Positions 36,347-46,631 of a stretch of DNA of 64,000 nt are shown piece by piece. This DNA is from Methylocapsa aurea (GTDB taxonomy: Bacteria; Pseudomonadota; Alphaproteobacteria; Rhizobiales; Beijerinckiaceae). Every line of letters starts with the position of its first letter. The first letter of the stretch is position 1. A program made the position numbers and the translations under genes. The notes below the pieces were generated by a model. The model worked only from the letters and a program-made list of their open reading frames with translations. It ran no database searches and was not told the origin of the DNA. The DNA lies in NCBI RefSeq assembly GCF_000746085.1, contig NZ_JQKO01000010.1:154191-218190 (forward strand), read 5' to 3'.

Positions 36347-39300
36347 ATGAATATGGACCTCTCGCGACGCCAGTTCCTCGGAACGGCCGGCGCGGGTCTC
36401 GCTGGCGGGGCGCTCGGAGCTTTTGGCTTCGGGGAGATCGAAGCGGCCTTTGCCGATTCGATTCGGCCCTTCAAACTCGTCAATACGACCGAGACCCGAA
36501 ACACCTGCCCCTACTGCTCGGTGGCGTGCGGCGTCATCATGTATTCCAAGGGCGACCTGAAAAAGGGCGAACCCGCCGAGATCATCCACATCGAAGGCGA
36601 TGTCGATCATCCGACCAATCGCGGGACGCTTTGCCCGAAGGGTGCCGCGCTGCTCGATTTCGTCAAAGCCGAGACGCGCCTTAGGTATCCGATGGTCCGC
36701 AGGCCCGGCTCGGACAAGTTCGAACGCATCTCCTGGGAGCAGGCGCTCGACCGCATCGCCCGCCTGATGAAGGATGATCGCGACGCCAATTTCATCGCGG
36801 CGAATGCCGATGGCGTGACCGTGAACCGGTGGACGACCACTGGGTTCCTGGCCGCTTCCGCCACAACGAACGAGACGGCCTTCGCGACCTACAAGGTCGT
36901 GCGCAGCGCCGGCATGGTGGTCTTCGACAATCAGGCGCGCGTTTGACACGGCCCCACGGTGTCCAGTTTGGGCCCAACATTTGGCCGTGGCGCGATGACC
37001 AATTCCTGGACCGATATCAGGAATACGGATCTTGTCGTCATCATGGGAGGCAATGCCGCCGAGGCGCATCCTTGCGGCTTTAAATGGGTCACGGAGGCGA
37101 AAGCCAATAGGGGCGCCAAGCTGATCGTCGTCGATCCGCGTTATACGCGCTCGGCTGCGGTGTCGGACGTCTACGCGCCAATCCGGCAGGGCGCCGACAT
37201 CGCCTTTCTTCTCGGCGTCATCCGCTATTGCATCGAAAACGACAAGGTGCAGTGGGACTATGTCAAGGCGTTCACCAATGCCGCCTACATCGTCAAGGAT
37301 GGCTTTGCCTTCGAGGACGGCTTGTTCACCGGCTATGATGAGAAGAAGCGCGACTACGACAAATCGACCTGGGACTATGTGATCGGCGCCGATGGTTATG
37401 CCGTCGTTGACAACAGCTTGGAGAATCCGCGCTGCGTCTGGAACCTGCTTAAGGAGCATGTCTCAGTCTATACGCCGGAAATGGTCGAGCGCGTCTGCGG
37501 CACGCCGAAGGCGAAATTCCTCAAGATCGCCGAGATGATCGCCGAGTGCTCGTCGCCGACCAAGACGATGACGTCGATGTATGCGCTCGGCTGGACGCAG
37601 CACTCGAAGGGCTCGCAGAACATTCGCGCCATGGCGATGTTGCAACTGATCTTAGGCAATATCGGCGTGCGCGGCGGCGGCATGAATGCGCTACGCGGCC
37701 ATTCCAATATACAGGGTCTGACTGACGTCGGCCTGATGTCGAATCTGATCCCGGGCTATATGAACCTGCCTACGGAGAAGGAAGTCGATTTCGACGCCTA
37801 TATGAAGACCAGGGGCTTCAAGCCGCTCCGGCCCGGCCAGACGAGCTATTGGCAAAACTATAAGAAGTTCTTCGTCAGCTTCCTCAAATCCATGTATGGC
37901 GCGGCGGCGACCCCCGCCAATCATTTCGCTTATGATTGGCTGCCGAAACTCGATGTGCCGTTCTATGACGTATTGCGCGCGTTTGAGCTGATGCACCAAG
38001 GCAAGATGACCGGCTATTTCTGCCAGGGCTTCAATCCGCTCCAGTCGTTTCCGAACCGGAAGAAGATTTCCGATTCGCTTTCCAAGTTGAAGTTCCTTGT
38101 GGTGATGGATCCGCTCGATACGGAAACCGCGCGTTTCTGGGAGAAGCACGGCGACATCAACGACGTCGACCCGGCCAAGATCGCGACCGAAGTGTACCAG
38201 CTTCCCTCGACCTGCTTCGCCGAAGACGATGGATCCCTGACCAATTCCGGGCGCTGGCTGCAGTGGCATTGGGCGGGCGGGACGGCTCCGGCGGAGGCCA
38301 AGAGGGACACCTGGATTCTGGCGCAGCTCCACCTCCGCCTGAAACAGCTCTATCGGGAAGAGGGCGGCGCCTTCGCCGATCCGATCCTCAATCTCGAATG
38401 GCCCTACGCCGACCCCGGCGATCCGACGGCGGAGGAGATCGCCAAGGAAATTAACGGCAAGGCGCTTGGCGTCGTAAAGGATCCGGCTGATCCGACCAAA
38501 GTGCTGGTCGAGGCCGGAAAGCTCGTCCCGAGCTTCGCCGCCTTGCGCGATGATGGTTCGACGGCTTGCGGCTGCTGGATCTACTCCGGCTGCTTCAATG
38601 AGAATGGCAACAACATGGCCCGTCGCGACACGACGGACCCGGACAACACCGGCGCCTACCTGAAATGGGCCTTCGCCTGGCCGGTCAATCGCCGCATCCT
38701 CTACAATCGAGCCTCGGCTGATATCAACGGCAAGGCCTGGGATCCGAGCCGCAAGCTGATCGAATGGGATGGGGCGAAGTGGTCGGGCTACGACGTGCCG
38801 GACATAGCGCCAACGGCGAAACCGAACGAGGTTGGGCCGTTCATCATGAATCCCGAGGGCGTCTCGCGCTTGTTTGTTCGCGGGATGATGCGCGATGGGC
38901 CGTTCCCGGCCCATTACGAGCCGTTCGAGAGCCCGGTCATCAACCCGGTCTCCCCGCGGATGCAGAGCAACCCCGTCGCCCGAATCTTCCAGGACGACCT
39001 CCGCCAATTCGCGAAAGCAGGGTCGACGGAATTCCCCTTTGCGGCGACCTCCTACCGGCTCACTGAGCATTTCCACTACTGGACCAAGCACGTCAGGGTC
39101 AATGCCGTGCTGCAGCCGGAATTCTTTGTGGAGATATCGGAGGAGCTCGCGGCGCTGAGGAAGATCAAGCTGGGCGGCTGGGTTCGGGTCTGGTCGAAAC
39201 GCGGCTCGGTGCGGGCCAAGGCGGTGGTCACCAAGCGGATCAGGCCGCTCATTTGCGACGGGAAGGCCGTCCACATCGTCGGCATTCCGCTGCATTGGGG

Positions 39301-39433
39301 ATTCACCGGCGTGGCGAAGGAGGGCTTCGGACCGAATGCACTGACGCCATTTGTTGGCGACGCCAATATAGAGACGCCGGAATACAAGGCTTTTCTGGTC
39401 AATATAGAGCCTATCGACTGGCCGGAAGCGTGA
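36347..39433 (+). CDS. fdnG: Formate dehydrogenase alpha subunit, selenocysteine-containing
   Basis: A 1028-residue molybdenum/tungsten formate dehydrogenase read through an in-frame TGA at 36944-36946 (Sec200). The start ATG has GGGAGG nine bases upstream. Tat signal [12 protein letters not shown] sends the enzyme to the periplasm. A 4Fe-4S site is formed by C54, C57, C61 and C96 (CPYCSVACG...LCPKG). Around the TGA the sequence reads [23 protein letters not shown], the exact setting of Sec in E. coli FdnG/FdoG, so the TGA is not a mutation. The partner subunits follow directly. A conventional annotation would wrongly split it into 36347-36946 and 36959-39433. Confidence 0.96.
36944..36990 (+). 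promoter_or_regulatory. Sec UGA codon and bacterial SECIS element
   Basis: The UGA at 36944-36946 is followed at once by CACGGCC (36947-36953), which pairs perfectly with GGCCGTG (36983-36989). At the tip GTCC (36961-36964) can pair with GGGC (36970-36973) around a loop AGTTT. Counting the U of UGA as 1, the loop G and U fall at positions 23 and 24 and a T at 17. These are the positions known from E. coli fdhF to be essential for SelB binding. Confidence 0.85.
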
Positions 39434-39446
39434 GGGAGGCGGAGTA

Positions 39447-40394
39447 ATGTTTCCACCAATTCCGAATCCCACGACAAAGCCTCAACGGCCGACGTTTGGC
39501 GCGCAGGATCTGATCCGCCGGTCGGCCTCCACGATCACGCCGCCGGCGCAGCGCCAGACCGAAGTGGCGAAGCTGATCGACGTCTCGAAATGCATCGGCT
39601 GCAAGGCGTGCCAAGCCGCCTGCCTCGAATGGAACGATCTGACCGAGGAGGTCGGAGTCAATGTCGGCGTCTACGACAATCCCCATGACCTCACCGCCAA
39701 CACTTTGACGCTGATGCGCTTCACCGAATGGGTGAACCCCGAGACCGACAATCTCGAATGGCTCATCCGCAAGGACGGCTGCATGCATTGCGAGGATCCG
39801 GGCTGCCTCAAGGCCTGCCCGGCGCCCGGCGCCATTGTGCAATATTCGAACGGCATCGTCGATTTCGACCATGATAAATGCATAGGCTGCGGCTATTGCG
39901 TGAAGGGATGCCCCTTCAACATCCCGCGCATTTCCGAGGTCACCCACAAGGCCGCCAAATGCACCTTGTGCTCGGACCGGGTCGCCGTTGGCCAAGGGCC
40001 CGCCTGTGCGAAAGCCTGTCCGACCCAGGCGATTGTCTTCGGCTCTAAGGACGAGATGAAGACGCATGCCGAAGGACGGATCGCCGATTTGAAGTCGCGC
40101 GGCTACGCCAATGCCGGCCTCTATGACCCGCCGGGCGTCGGCGGCACCCATGTCATGTATGTGCTGCACCATGCCGACAAGCCGGAGATCTACGCGGGCT
40201 TGCCGAACAACCCGAGGATCAGCCCGATCGTCGAGGCTTGGAAGGGCGTGACCAAATATGCCGGCCTTGCCGTCATCGGCTTCGCGGCGGCCTTCGGATT
40301 CGTCCATCATCTCATCGCCGGGCCGAATCGCGTTTCGGACGCGGATGAAAATGCGGCCGAGCGGCTTGCGGACGGTCGGAGATGGAGATCATGA
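39447..40394 (+). CDS. fdnH: Formate dehydrogenase beta (Fe-S) subunit
   Basis: A 315-residue FdnH/FdoH-type electron-transfer subunit. Four 4Fe-4S motifs are visible: [35 protein letters not shown] and CTLCSDR..CAKAC. A single transmembrane helix near the C terminus ([20 protein letters not shown]) anchors it to the membrane next to the cytochrome b subunit. GGAG precedes the ATG, 13 bases after fdnG. It carries electrons from the Mo site to heme b. Confidence 0.97.
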   Translation: MFPPIPNPTTKPQRPTFGAQDLIRRSASTITPPAQRQTEVAKLIDVSKCIGCKACQAACLEWNDLTEEVGVNVGVYDNPHDLTANTLTLMRFTEWVNPETDNLEWLIRKDGCMHCEDPGCLKACPAPGAIVQYSNGIVDFDHDKCIGCGYCVKGCPFNIPRISEVTHKAAKCTLCSDRVAVGQGPACAKACPTQAIVFGSKDEMKTHAEGRIADLKSRGYANAGLYDPPGVGGTHVMYVLHHADKPEIYAGLPNNPRISPIVEAWKGVTKYAGLAVIGFAAAFGFVHHLIAGPNRVSDADENAAERLADGRRWRS

Positions 40395-41089
40395 GCGCAG
40401 ACGACATCGAGCCCGGCGACGCCATTCACCGGGGTCATCCGGTCATCGTCGACCGCTACACCAAGGGCGCCCGGATCAACCATTGGATCACGGCGGCGAG
40501 CCTCGTGCTCCTCGCCTTGTCCGGACTGGCGTTGTTCCATCCAAAACTGTTCTTCCTCACCGGCCTGTTCGGCGGCGGCCAGACCACGCGGATGATTCAT
40601 CCATGGATCGGCGTCGTCTTATTCTTCAGCTTCTTTGGCCTGTTCCTGCGTTTCTGGAAGGCCAATCTCTGGAAGCGGGAGGATGGCACATGGCTTGCGC
40701 GGATTCGTGACGTGCTGACCGGTCACGAGGAGCGGCTGCCAGAACTTGGCAAATATAACGCCGGCCAGAAATTCGTGTTCTGGTCGATGTCGGCGCTGAT
40801 CCTGGTCCTGATTACGAGCGGCGTCGTGATCTGGGATCAGTATTTTTACGAGTTCACCACGATTGAGCAGAAGCGCGTCGCGGTGCTCGTCCATGCGATC
40901 GCGGCGGTGCTTGCGATCTCGGTCTGGATCATCCATGTCTACGCGGCGATCTGGGTGCGCGGCACGATCCGGGCAATGACGCGCGGCTCGGTCACTGGCG
41001 GCTGGGCGTGGCGTCATCACCGCAAGTGGCTGCGTGAACTCGCCGCGAAATTGCCGAATGGCCGCTCGAAAACGACTCATGCCAAATGA
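40391..41089 (+). CDS. fdnI: Formate dehydrogenase gamma subunit, cytochrome b556
   Basis: A 232-residue membrane subunit with four helices. The first begins at [20 protein letters not shown], with a His heme ligand. [10 protein letters not shown] in the last helix supplies another histidine. It reduces quinone with electrons from formate. I prefer the ATG at 40391, which overlaps the fdnH stop in an ATGA; an in-frame ATG three codons earlier (40382) is possible. The three subunits form a periplasm-facing respiratory formate dehydrogenase. Confidence 0.95.
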   Translation: MSADDIEPGDAIHRGHPVIVDRYTKGARINHWITAASLVLLALSGLALFHPKLFFLTGLFGGGQTTRMIHPWIGVVLFFSFFGLFLRFWKANLWKREDGTWLARIRDVLTGHEERLPELGKYNAGQKFVFWSMSALILVLITSGVVIWDQYFYEFTTIEQKRVAVLVHAIAAVLAISVWIIHVYAAIWVRGTIRAMTRGSVTGGWAWRHHRKWLRELAAKLPNGRSKTTHAK

Positions 41090-41235
41090 GCGGGATTTCG
41101 GGCCGCATGCCGGCGCCTCTCTCGAACTGTCGCGACGGCTCTGACGAGACGACGTTTTGTGGCGGGAACCATGGGTCGGCCCCGCCGCCCATGATATAAG
41201 GTCCACGTGGCCCGGTGGGTTCGTGAGGAAGCGAT

Positions 41236-42153
41236 ATGACGCGCAAGGGTGAGGTCTCGCCGGATCCGACGGCGATTGGCGATGTCGCCGCGCCGCCCTT
41301 CGTCGTCCTGCCGGACCCGATGCGCCTTTTCGCTCTGCGCGCCGCGCGGCTCCGCGCCTTGGCCGAAACAAGCGCGCTTGCGCCTTATCTGCGTTTCTTG
41401 GCCGATCTCGCCGCCGCGCAGAATATGACTCTCGACGGATTGCCCGAGCCAACCCGCCCCGATGCCGACGCGCTCGCCCGCGCAAAAAAATTCGAAATGC
41501 CGCCGCTGGACCGAAGCCGCATCCTCGCCGACGCGGCCTTGGCCGCGACATTCGACCGACTCTTCGCGGCGGCGCAGAAAATCGAGCAGCCGGCGGCGGC
41601 GGCCGACGCCCTTGCTCGCGTGATGCAGGCGGGGCTGGCCGAGCAAGAAGCGATGGCGCGCGCCGTGCTCGCGGATGCGCTGCCGGTCGAGGCGATGGCC
41701 GAGCACGTCTATATCGCAGCGGCGCTCCAGATTCACTTTGCCCGACTCGCCGCCGGGCTCGCCGCGGGGTCGCTCGTTTCCCTCGGAGATGGGACCTGCC
41801 CAGCCTGCGGCGGCGCTCCGTCTGCGACGATGGTGGTCGGCTGGCCGGGCGCCCATGGCGCGCGTTTTTGCACCTGTTCGCTCTGTGCGACCCTTTGGAA
41901 CGTCGTTCGGATCAAATGCGTGCTCTGCGGCTCGACCAAGGGGATCGGCTATAAAGAGATCGAGGGCGGCGCGGGCGCCATCAAGGCCGAGACCTGCGAC
42001 CAATGCCGCGGCTGGGTAAAGATCCTGCATCAGCACAAGGATCCCGGGATCGACCCCTTCGCCGACGACGTCGCGAGCCTTGGCCTAGACTTGTTGATGC
42101 GCGACGGTCCTTATCGGCGCGGCGGGGTCAATCCCTTTTTGGCGGGCTATTGA
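41236..42153 (+). CDS. fdhE: Formate dehydrogenase accessory protein FdhE
   Basis: A 305-residue FdhE, a cytoplasmic rubredoxin-like protein needed to mature Tat-exported formate dehydrogenases. Four CxxC pairs are visible in the C-terminal half: [27 protein letters not shown] and CDQCRGW. The ATG has AGGAAG six bases upstream. It lies between fdnI and selA on the same strand, in keeping with its client enzyme. Confidence 0.94.
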   Translation: MTRKGEVSPDPTAIGDVAAPPFVVLPDPMRLFALRAARLRALAETSALAPYLRFLADLAAAQNMTLDGLPEPTRPDADALARAKKFEMPPLDRSRILADAALAATFDRLFAAAQKIEQPAAAADALARVMQAGLAEQEAMARAVLADALPVEAMAEHVYIAAALQIHFARLAAGLAAGSLVSLGDGTCPACGGAPSATMVVGWPGAHGARFCTCSLCATLWNVVRIKCVLCGSTKGIGYKEIEGGAGAIKAETCDQCRGWVKILHQHKDPGIDPFADDVASLGLDLLMRDGPYRRGGVNPFLAGY

Positions 42154-42160
42154 GGCCACC

Positions 42161-43588
42161 ATGTCGGATGCGATCGCGCGCCTGCGCAAACTACCTTCCG
42201 TTGATCAGCTGCTGCAGACCGAAGCTGGCGCCGCCGCCGTCGACCGTTTCGGCCGGCCGGGCGCGACAGCGGCGATCCGATCCGTCCTCGCCGAAGCGCG
42301 CTTGGCCGTTCGCGAGGGACAGATGCTTCCCAAGACCGACGCCCTCGCCGTCGCGGCGTTGGAGCTGCTCGAGATCGGCGAGCGATCGCCGCTGCGCCAG
42401 GTGTTCAACCTTACTGGCACTGTGCTCCATACGAACCTCGGCCGCGCGGTGCTCGCCGAGGCGGCGATCGAGGCGGCGACGGCGGCGATGCAGGCGGCGG
42501 TGGCGCTCGAATATGATCTCGATACAGGCAAGCGCGGCGAACGCGACGACCATTTGCGCGGCCTCCTTTGCGAATTGACGGGGGCGGAGGACGCCACTGT
42601 CGTCAACAATAATGCGGCCGCGGTGCTGCTTGTGTTGAACAGCCTCGCCGCTGGCAAGGAGGCGATCGTCTCGCGCGGCGAATTGATCGAGATCGGCGGC
42701 GCGTTCCGGATGCCGGACATCATGGCGGGGGCCGGAGCGCGGCTCATCGAGGTCGGCACAACCAACCGGACGCACCTCAAGGATTATGTCGGCGCGATCG
42801 GGCCGCAGACCGGCGTTGTGCTCAAAGTCCATCCGTCGAACTACCGGATCGAGGGATTTGTCGCCGAGGTCTCCGCGCGCGAACTCGCCGAAGTCTGCCG
42901 CGTCACGGGCGCGCCGCTGGTCAACGATCTCGGCTCCGGCACGCTCATTGATCTGCGCCGCTTCGGCCTCGCGCATGAGCCGACCGTTTGGGAAGCCGTC
43001 GCCGACGGCGCCGATCTCATAACCTTTTCCGGCGACAAGCTGCTCGGCGGCCCGCAGGCTGGTTTTATCGTTGGCCGCAAGAATCTGATCAAGACGATCA
43101 ATCAGAATCCGATGAAGCGGGCGCTGCGCGTCGACAAGATCCGGCTCGCCGCGCTCGAAGCGACTCTGAAGCTCTACCGCGATCCGGACCGGCTCGCCGA
43201 ACGTCTGCCGACCCTGCGCCATCTGGCGCGTCCTTTAGAGGAAATCGCGGCTATGGCGCAGCGTCTCGCTCCAGCCGTGCAGAAGGCGCTCGGGGAGGGG
43301 CTCATGACATCTTGCGCCGAATGCGCCAGCCAGATCGGCTCGGGCGCGCTGCCGCTGTCGAGCCTCCCGAGCGCCGGCCTCGCTCTTGCGCCGAAGAAGG
43401 GGGGCGGAAGGGCGCTGGATCAGCTAACGGCTGCGTTCCGGCGGCTGCCGATTCCTGTGATCGGCCGGATCGAGAATGGCGCGCTCCTGCTCGATCTCCG
43501 CTGCCTGGAGGATGAGGCCGGCTTTGCCGCCAATCTCGCTTCGATCGATCCGGCGCTTGGCGCGGGAGGCTTCGATGAAATGGCTTGA
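42161..43588 (+). CDS. selA: L-seryl-tRNA(Sec) selenium transferase
   Basis: A 475-residue PLP enzyme converting Ser-tRNA(Sec) to Sec-tRNA(Sec) with selenophosphate. Family motifs include [49 protein letters not shown] and the PLP lysine in [16 protein letters not shown]. It follows fdhE by 7 bp. Its 3' end overlaps the Sel1-repeat gene by 14 bp. Confidence 0.98.
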   Translation: MSDAIARLRKLPSVDQLLQTEAGAAAVDRFGRPGATAAIRSVLAEARLAVREGQMLPKTDALAVAALELLEIGERSPLRQVFNLTGTVLHTNLGRAVLAEAAIEAATAAMQAAVALEYDLDTGKRGERDDHLRGLLCELTGAEDATVVNNNAAAVLLVLNSLAAGKEAIVSRGELIEIGGAFRMPDIMAGAGARLIEVGTTNRTHLKDYVGAIGPQTGVVLKVHPSNYRIEGFVAEVSARELAEVCRVTGAPLVNDLGSGTLIDLRRFGLAHEPTVWEAVADGADLITFSGDKLLGGPQAGFIVGRKNLIKTINQNPMKRALRVDKIRLAALEATLKLYRDPDRLAERLPTLRHLARPLEEIAAMAQRLAPAVQKALGEGLMTSCAECASQIGSGALPLSSLPSAGLALAPKKGGGRALDQLTAAFRRLPIPVIGRIENGALLLDLRCLEDEAGFAANLASIDPALGAGGFDEMA

Positions 43589-44408
43589 CCATTTGACCAA
43601 AGGCCTGGGGCGAAGCAAGAAGCAAGCTCCCAAGACGCTTGCCGCCGAAACCATCGCTGAGACCATGGCGGCGGCGCTGAGCGCGGCGAAGGCGGGCGAT
43701 TACAGGCTGGCGCTTGATCTTTGGGAGCCGCTGGCGCGGGCGGGACAGGCCCGCGCCCAGAACAATATTGGCGCCTGTTTCGCCGAAGGGCTCGGCGTTC
43801 CGCGCGATCCTCTTCTCGCGCAAAAATGGCTCACCCTGGCGGCGGAGGGCGGCGATCCGGTCGGGCAGCGCAATCTGGCCGCGCTTTGGTTCAAGGGCGA
43901 GGGCGTCGAGCCGGATCAGGCCCGCGCCGCCGGTCTCTATCGCAGGGCGGCCGAACAGGGCGATGGACCGGCGCAAGACATGCTGAGCTTTATGCTGCTC
44001 GAAGGCGAAGCGATGGAGCGGGACGTCGTCGAGGCGCGGCGCCTGGCGCTCGCCGCCGCCGAGCAGGGCGTCGCCCCCGCGATGACCCGGATGGGCATGA
44101 TTTTTCACAATGGGCTCGGCGTTGAGCGCGATCCGGTCGAGGCCGCGCGCTGGTGGCGGCAAGGGGCCGAGGCGGGCGAGCCCGATGGGCAGGCGATGCT
44201 CGGCGCCGCTTGCCATCTCGGCTCCGGCGTCCCGCGCGATGGCGTCGAGGCCTTCGCCTGGCTGCTGCGGGCGCGCGAGGGCGGCAGCGCTCTCGCCCAG
44301 CCCTTCTTCGAGGCGGTGCGGGCGTCGCTGACGCTCGATGAGGAGAGCGAGGCGAAGCGGCGCGCCGCCTTGCCTCTGAGGGCGGCGGTTGGGGGGGCGG
44401 CGGGATGA
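43575..44408 (+). CDS. Sel1-like repeat protein between selA and selB
   Basis: A 277-residue helical repeat protein. At least five Sel1-like repeats of about 36 residues are seen (for example [80 protein letters not shown]). No signal peptide, so cytoplasmic. GGGAGG precedes the ATG. It overlaps selA by 14 bp and selB by 4 bp (ATGA), so it is coupled within the selenocysteine operon. Sel1 repeats mediate protein contacts; a role in Sec delivery is possible but unproven. Confidence 0.9.
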   Translation: MKWLDHLTKGLGRSKKQAPKTLAAETIAETMAAALSAAKAGDYRLALDLWEPLARAGQARAQNNIGACFAEGLGVPRDPLLAQKWLTLAAEGGDPVGQRNLAALWFKGEGVEPDQARAAGLYRRAAEQGDGPAQDMLSFMLLEGEAMERDVVEARRLALAAAEQGVAPAMTRMGMIFHNGLGVERDPVEAARWWRQGAEAGEPDGQAMLGAACHLGSGVPRDGVEAFAWLLRAREGGSALAQPFFEAVRASLTLDEESEAKRRAALPLRAAVGGAAG

Positions 44409-46510
44409 TCGTCGGCACGGCTGGCCACATCGACCACGGCAAGACCTCGATCGTCAGGGCGCTGACGGGCGTCGACACCGATCGTCTGAAGGAGGAAAAG
44501 GCGCGCGGCATCTCGATCGACCTCGGCTTCGCCTATTTGCCGGTGGAGGGCGGCCAAACGCTTGGATTTGTGGATGTCCCAGGCCATGAAAAATTTGTCC
44601 ACACCATGCTCGCGGGGGCGAGCGGCATCGACTTCGTCATCCTCGTCGTCGCGGCCGACGACGGCGTGATGCCGCAGACGCGGGAGCATCTTGCGATCGT
44701 CGACCTGCTCGGCATCGAGGCTGGCGTCATCGCGCTCGGCAAGGCGGATCTCGCGTCGCCCGACCGGCTCGCCGAGGTCGAGGCTTCGGTCCGGCGCGAA
44801 CTCGCCGGGACGGCGCTTGCCGACGCGCCTGCGCTCGCCGTGTCGACCGTGAGCGGAGTCGGCATCGATGACCTCCGAAGTCTCCTCCTCGCCGCCGCCC
44901 GCAGGTTCGACCGGCGCGCGGCGTCCGGCCGGTTCCGGCTGGCGGTGGACCGCTCGTTCACGCTCGCCGGCTTGGGGACTGTCGTCACTGGGACGGTTCT
45001 TTCCGGGTCGATCGGCGTCGACGACCACGTTATCGTCAGTCCTTCAGGCCTCTCCGCGCGGGTTCGTTCGATTCACGCCCAGAACCGGTCGAGCGAACGC
45101 GGCGAGGCCGGCGAACGCTGCGCGCTCAATCTTACCGGCGACGCCATCTCCAAGGATGCGACCAGCCGCGGCGACGTCGTGCTCGATCCCGATCTCCATG
45201 CGCCGACCGATCGGATCGACGCAACGCTTCTGGTTCTGCCGAATGAGCCGAAGCGGATTGGCCATTGGTTTCCTGTGCGGCTGCATCATGGCGCCGCCGA
45301 AGTCGGGGCCCGCATCGTGCTTCTTTCCGATGACGCTGGCGCGCCGGGAACACGCGGGCGCGCGCAGCTTGTGCTTGATCGGCCGATCGCGGCGGCGGCG
45401 GGGGATCGCTATGTCATCCGGGACACCTCCGCCCAGCGCACCATCGGCGGCGGCCGGTTCCTCGATCTGCGCGCGCCCGGACGCAAACGCCGGACGCCCG
45501 AGCGAAGCGCGCAGCTTGACGCCCTTGCCCTGGCCGAACCGGAACAAAGGCTAAAAGCGCTGCTCGACGCCCCGCCGCGCGTCCTCGATCTGACCGCGTT
45601 TGCGCGCGACCAGGCGCTGGCGAGCCCGGAAGCCGACGCGCTTGCCAATCTTGTCGGCGCGACGCGGCTTTCGGGCAACGGATCGGTTTTCGCGCTGTCG
45701 GCAGGGGCCTTCGCGCGCTTTCATGATGATCTGCTGGCCAGGCTCGCAGTCTTCCATCTCGATAACCCGGACCTTGCCGGAATGGGCTTTGAGCGGCTGC
45801 GCCAGGAGCTCGAGCCGCGGCTGCCGGCGCCAGCGTTCAGGAGCGCGCTGCAGGCCTTCGCCCGCGACGGCGAGATCGGTCTCGACGGCGCGTGGGTGCG
45901 CCTCTTTGGCCACGAGGCGCGGATGAGCGCGAAGGATGAAGTGCTTTGGTCCGCGATTCGGCCCTTGCTCTCCAGCGAGGAGCGTTTCCGGCCGCCGCGC
46001 GTACGGGACGTCGAGAAGCTCGTCGGCGCATCAGAGCCGGAGATTCGCCGGCTCTTGAAACTCGCCAGCCGAATGGGCTTGGCGCATGAGATCGCGCAGG
46101 ACCATTTCTTTCCGCGCGGCGTCGTGGCCGAAATGGTCGAGATCATCGTCGATGTCGCATCAAGGGCCGACGATGGCTGGTTCACGGCGGCGCAATTCCG
46201 CGATCGCGTGAACAATGGCCGTAAGGTCGCGATCCAAATTCTCGATTTTTTCGACCGCCATGGCGTGACCCTTCGGCGCGGCGATCTCCGTCGCGTCAAT
46301 CGGCTCCGGCTCGATCTTTTCCGGCAAGAGCCAAACCTTGAACGGAGCCATGGCGTGAACGAGGCGGCGCGTTTTGGAAGAGAAGCGTCCCTGGTGGGGC
46401 GTCCGGACTTCAAATCCGGGAGGGGCCGCGAGCCGGTCCTTGGTGGGTTCGACTCCCACTCTCTTCCGCCAAACCGTTCGCCGCCCGGATCTCCTCAGAG
46501 AGGATCGTGA
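44405..46510 (+). CDS. selB: Selenocysteine-specific elongation factor SelB
   Basis: The open frame is 701 codons. The GTPase domain has the P-loop [12 protein letters not shown], switch [13 protein letters not shown] and GKADLASPD. Domains II-III and the C-terminal winged helices that bind SECIS RNA follow, ending with [20 protein letters not shown]. The recognisable family sequence ends near LDLFRQEP (about residue 643). The frame then runs without a stop through the whole tRNA-Sec gene (codons 658-689) to a TGA at 46510. The last roughly 55 residues are thus atypical. Its ATG overlaps the Sel1 gene. Confidence 0.95.
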   Translation: MIVGTAGHIDHGKTSIVRALTGVDTDRLKEEKARGISIDLGFAYLPVEGGQTLGFVDVPGHEKFVHTMLAGASGIDFVILVVAADDGVMPQTREHLAIVDLLGIEAGVIALGKADLASPDRLAEVEASVRRELAGTALADAPALAVSTVSGVGIDDLRSLLLAAARRFDRRAASGRFRLAVDRSFTLAGLGTVVTGTVLSGSIGVDDHVIVSPSGLSARVRSIHAQNRSSERGEAGERCALNLTGDAISKDATSRGDVVLDPDLHAPTDRIDATLLVLPNEPKRIGHWFPVRLHHGAAEVGARIVLLSDDAGAPGTRGRAQLVLDRPIAAAAGDRYVIRDTSAQRTIGGGRFLDLRAPGRKRRTPERSAQLDALALAEPEQRLKALLDAPPRVLDLTAFARDQALASPEADALANLVGATRLSGNGSVFALSAGAFARFHDDLLARLAVFHLDNPDLAGMGFERLRQELEPRLPAPAFRSALQAFARDGEIGLDGAWVRLFGHEARMSAKDEVLWSAIRPLLSSEERFRPPRVRDVEKLVGASEPEIRRLLKLASRMGLAHEIAQDHFFPRGVVAEMVEIIVDVASRADDGWFTAAQFRDRVNNGRKVAIQILDFFDRHGVTLRRGDLRRVNRLRLDLFRQEPNLERSHGVNEAARFGREASLVGRPDFKSGRGREPVLGGFDSHSLPPNRSPPGSPQRGS
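46376..46471 (+). tRNA. selC: tRNA-Sec (anticodon TCA)
   Basis: A 96-base tRNA closely matching E. coli selC. The 8-bp acceptor stem pairs 46376-46383 with 46460-46467; discriminator G and encoded CCA follow (46468-46471). The anticodon stem CCGGA/TCCGG (46403-46407 and 46415-46419) holds the loop CTTCAAA with anticodon TCA at 46410-46412. A long variable arm (GGGAGGGGCCGCGAGCCGGTCC region) and the T arm GTGGG-TTCGACT-CCCAC complete it. It lies entirely inside the selB reading frame, same strand. Confidence 0.96.
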
Positions 46511-46631
46511 GGCGCATGTTAACGCTTTCGGCCGCCCCGGATGTGGCGACCATCATGGACCATGACCGCGCGGATCCTTTAATCTTCAAGATCAATCCTC
46601 GTCGCCTCATCCCGGAATCAAACACCTAAGT

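Noticed and set aside
36347..36946. Truncated formate dehydrogenase or pseudogene ending at the TGA
   Set aside because: The TGA sits exactly at the selenocysteine position, is followed by a good SECIS, the frame continues for 828 codons, and selA, selB, selC and selD are all present.
37691..39472. 593-codon open frame antisense to fdnG
   Set aside because: Shadow of the formate dehydrogenase gene, no recognisable domain.
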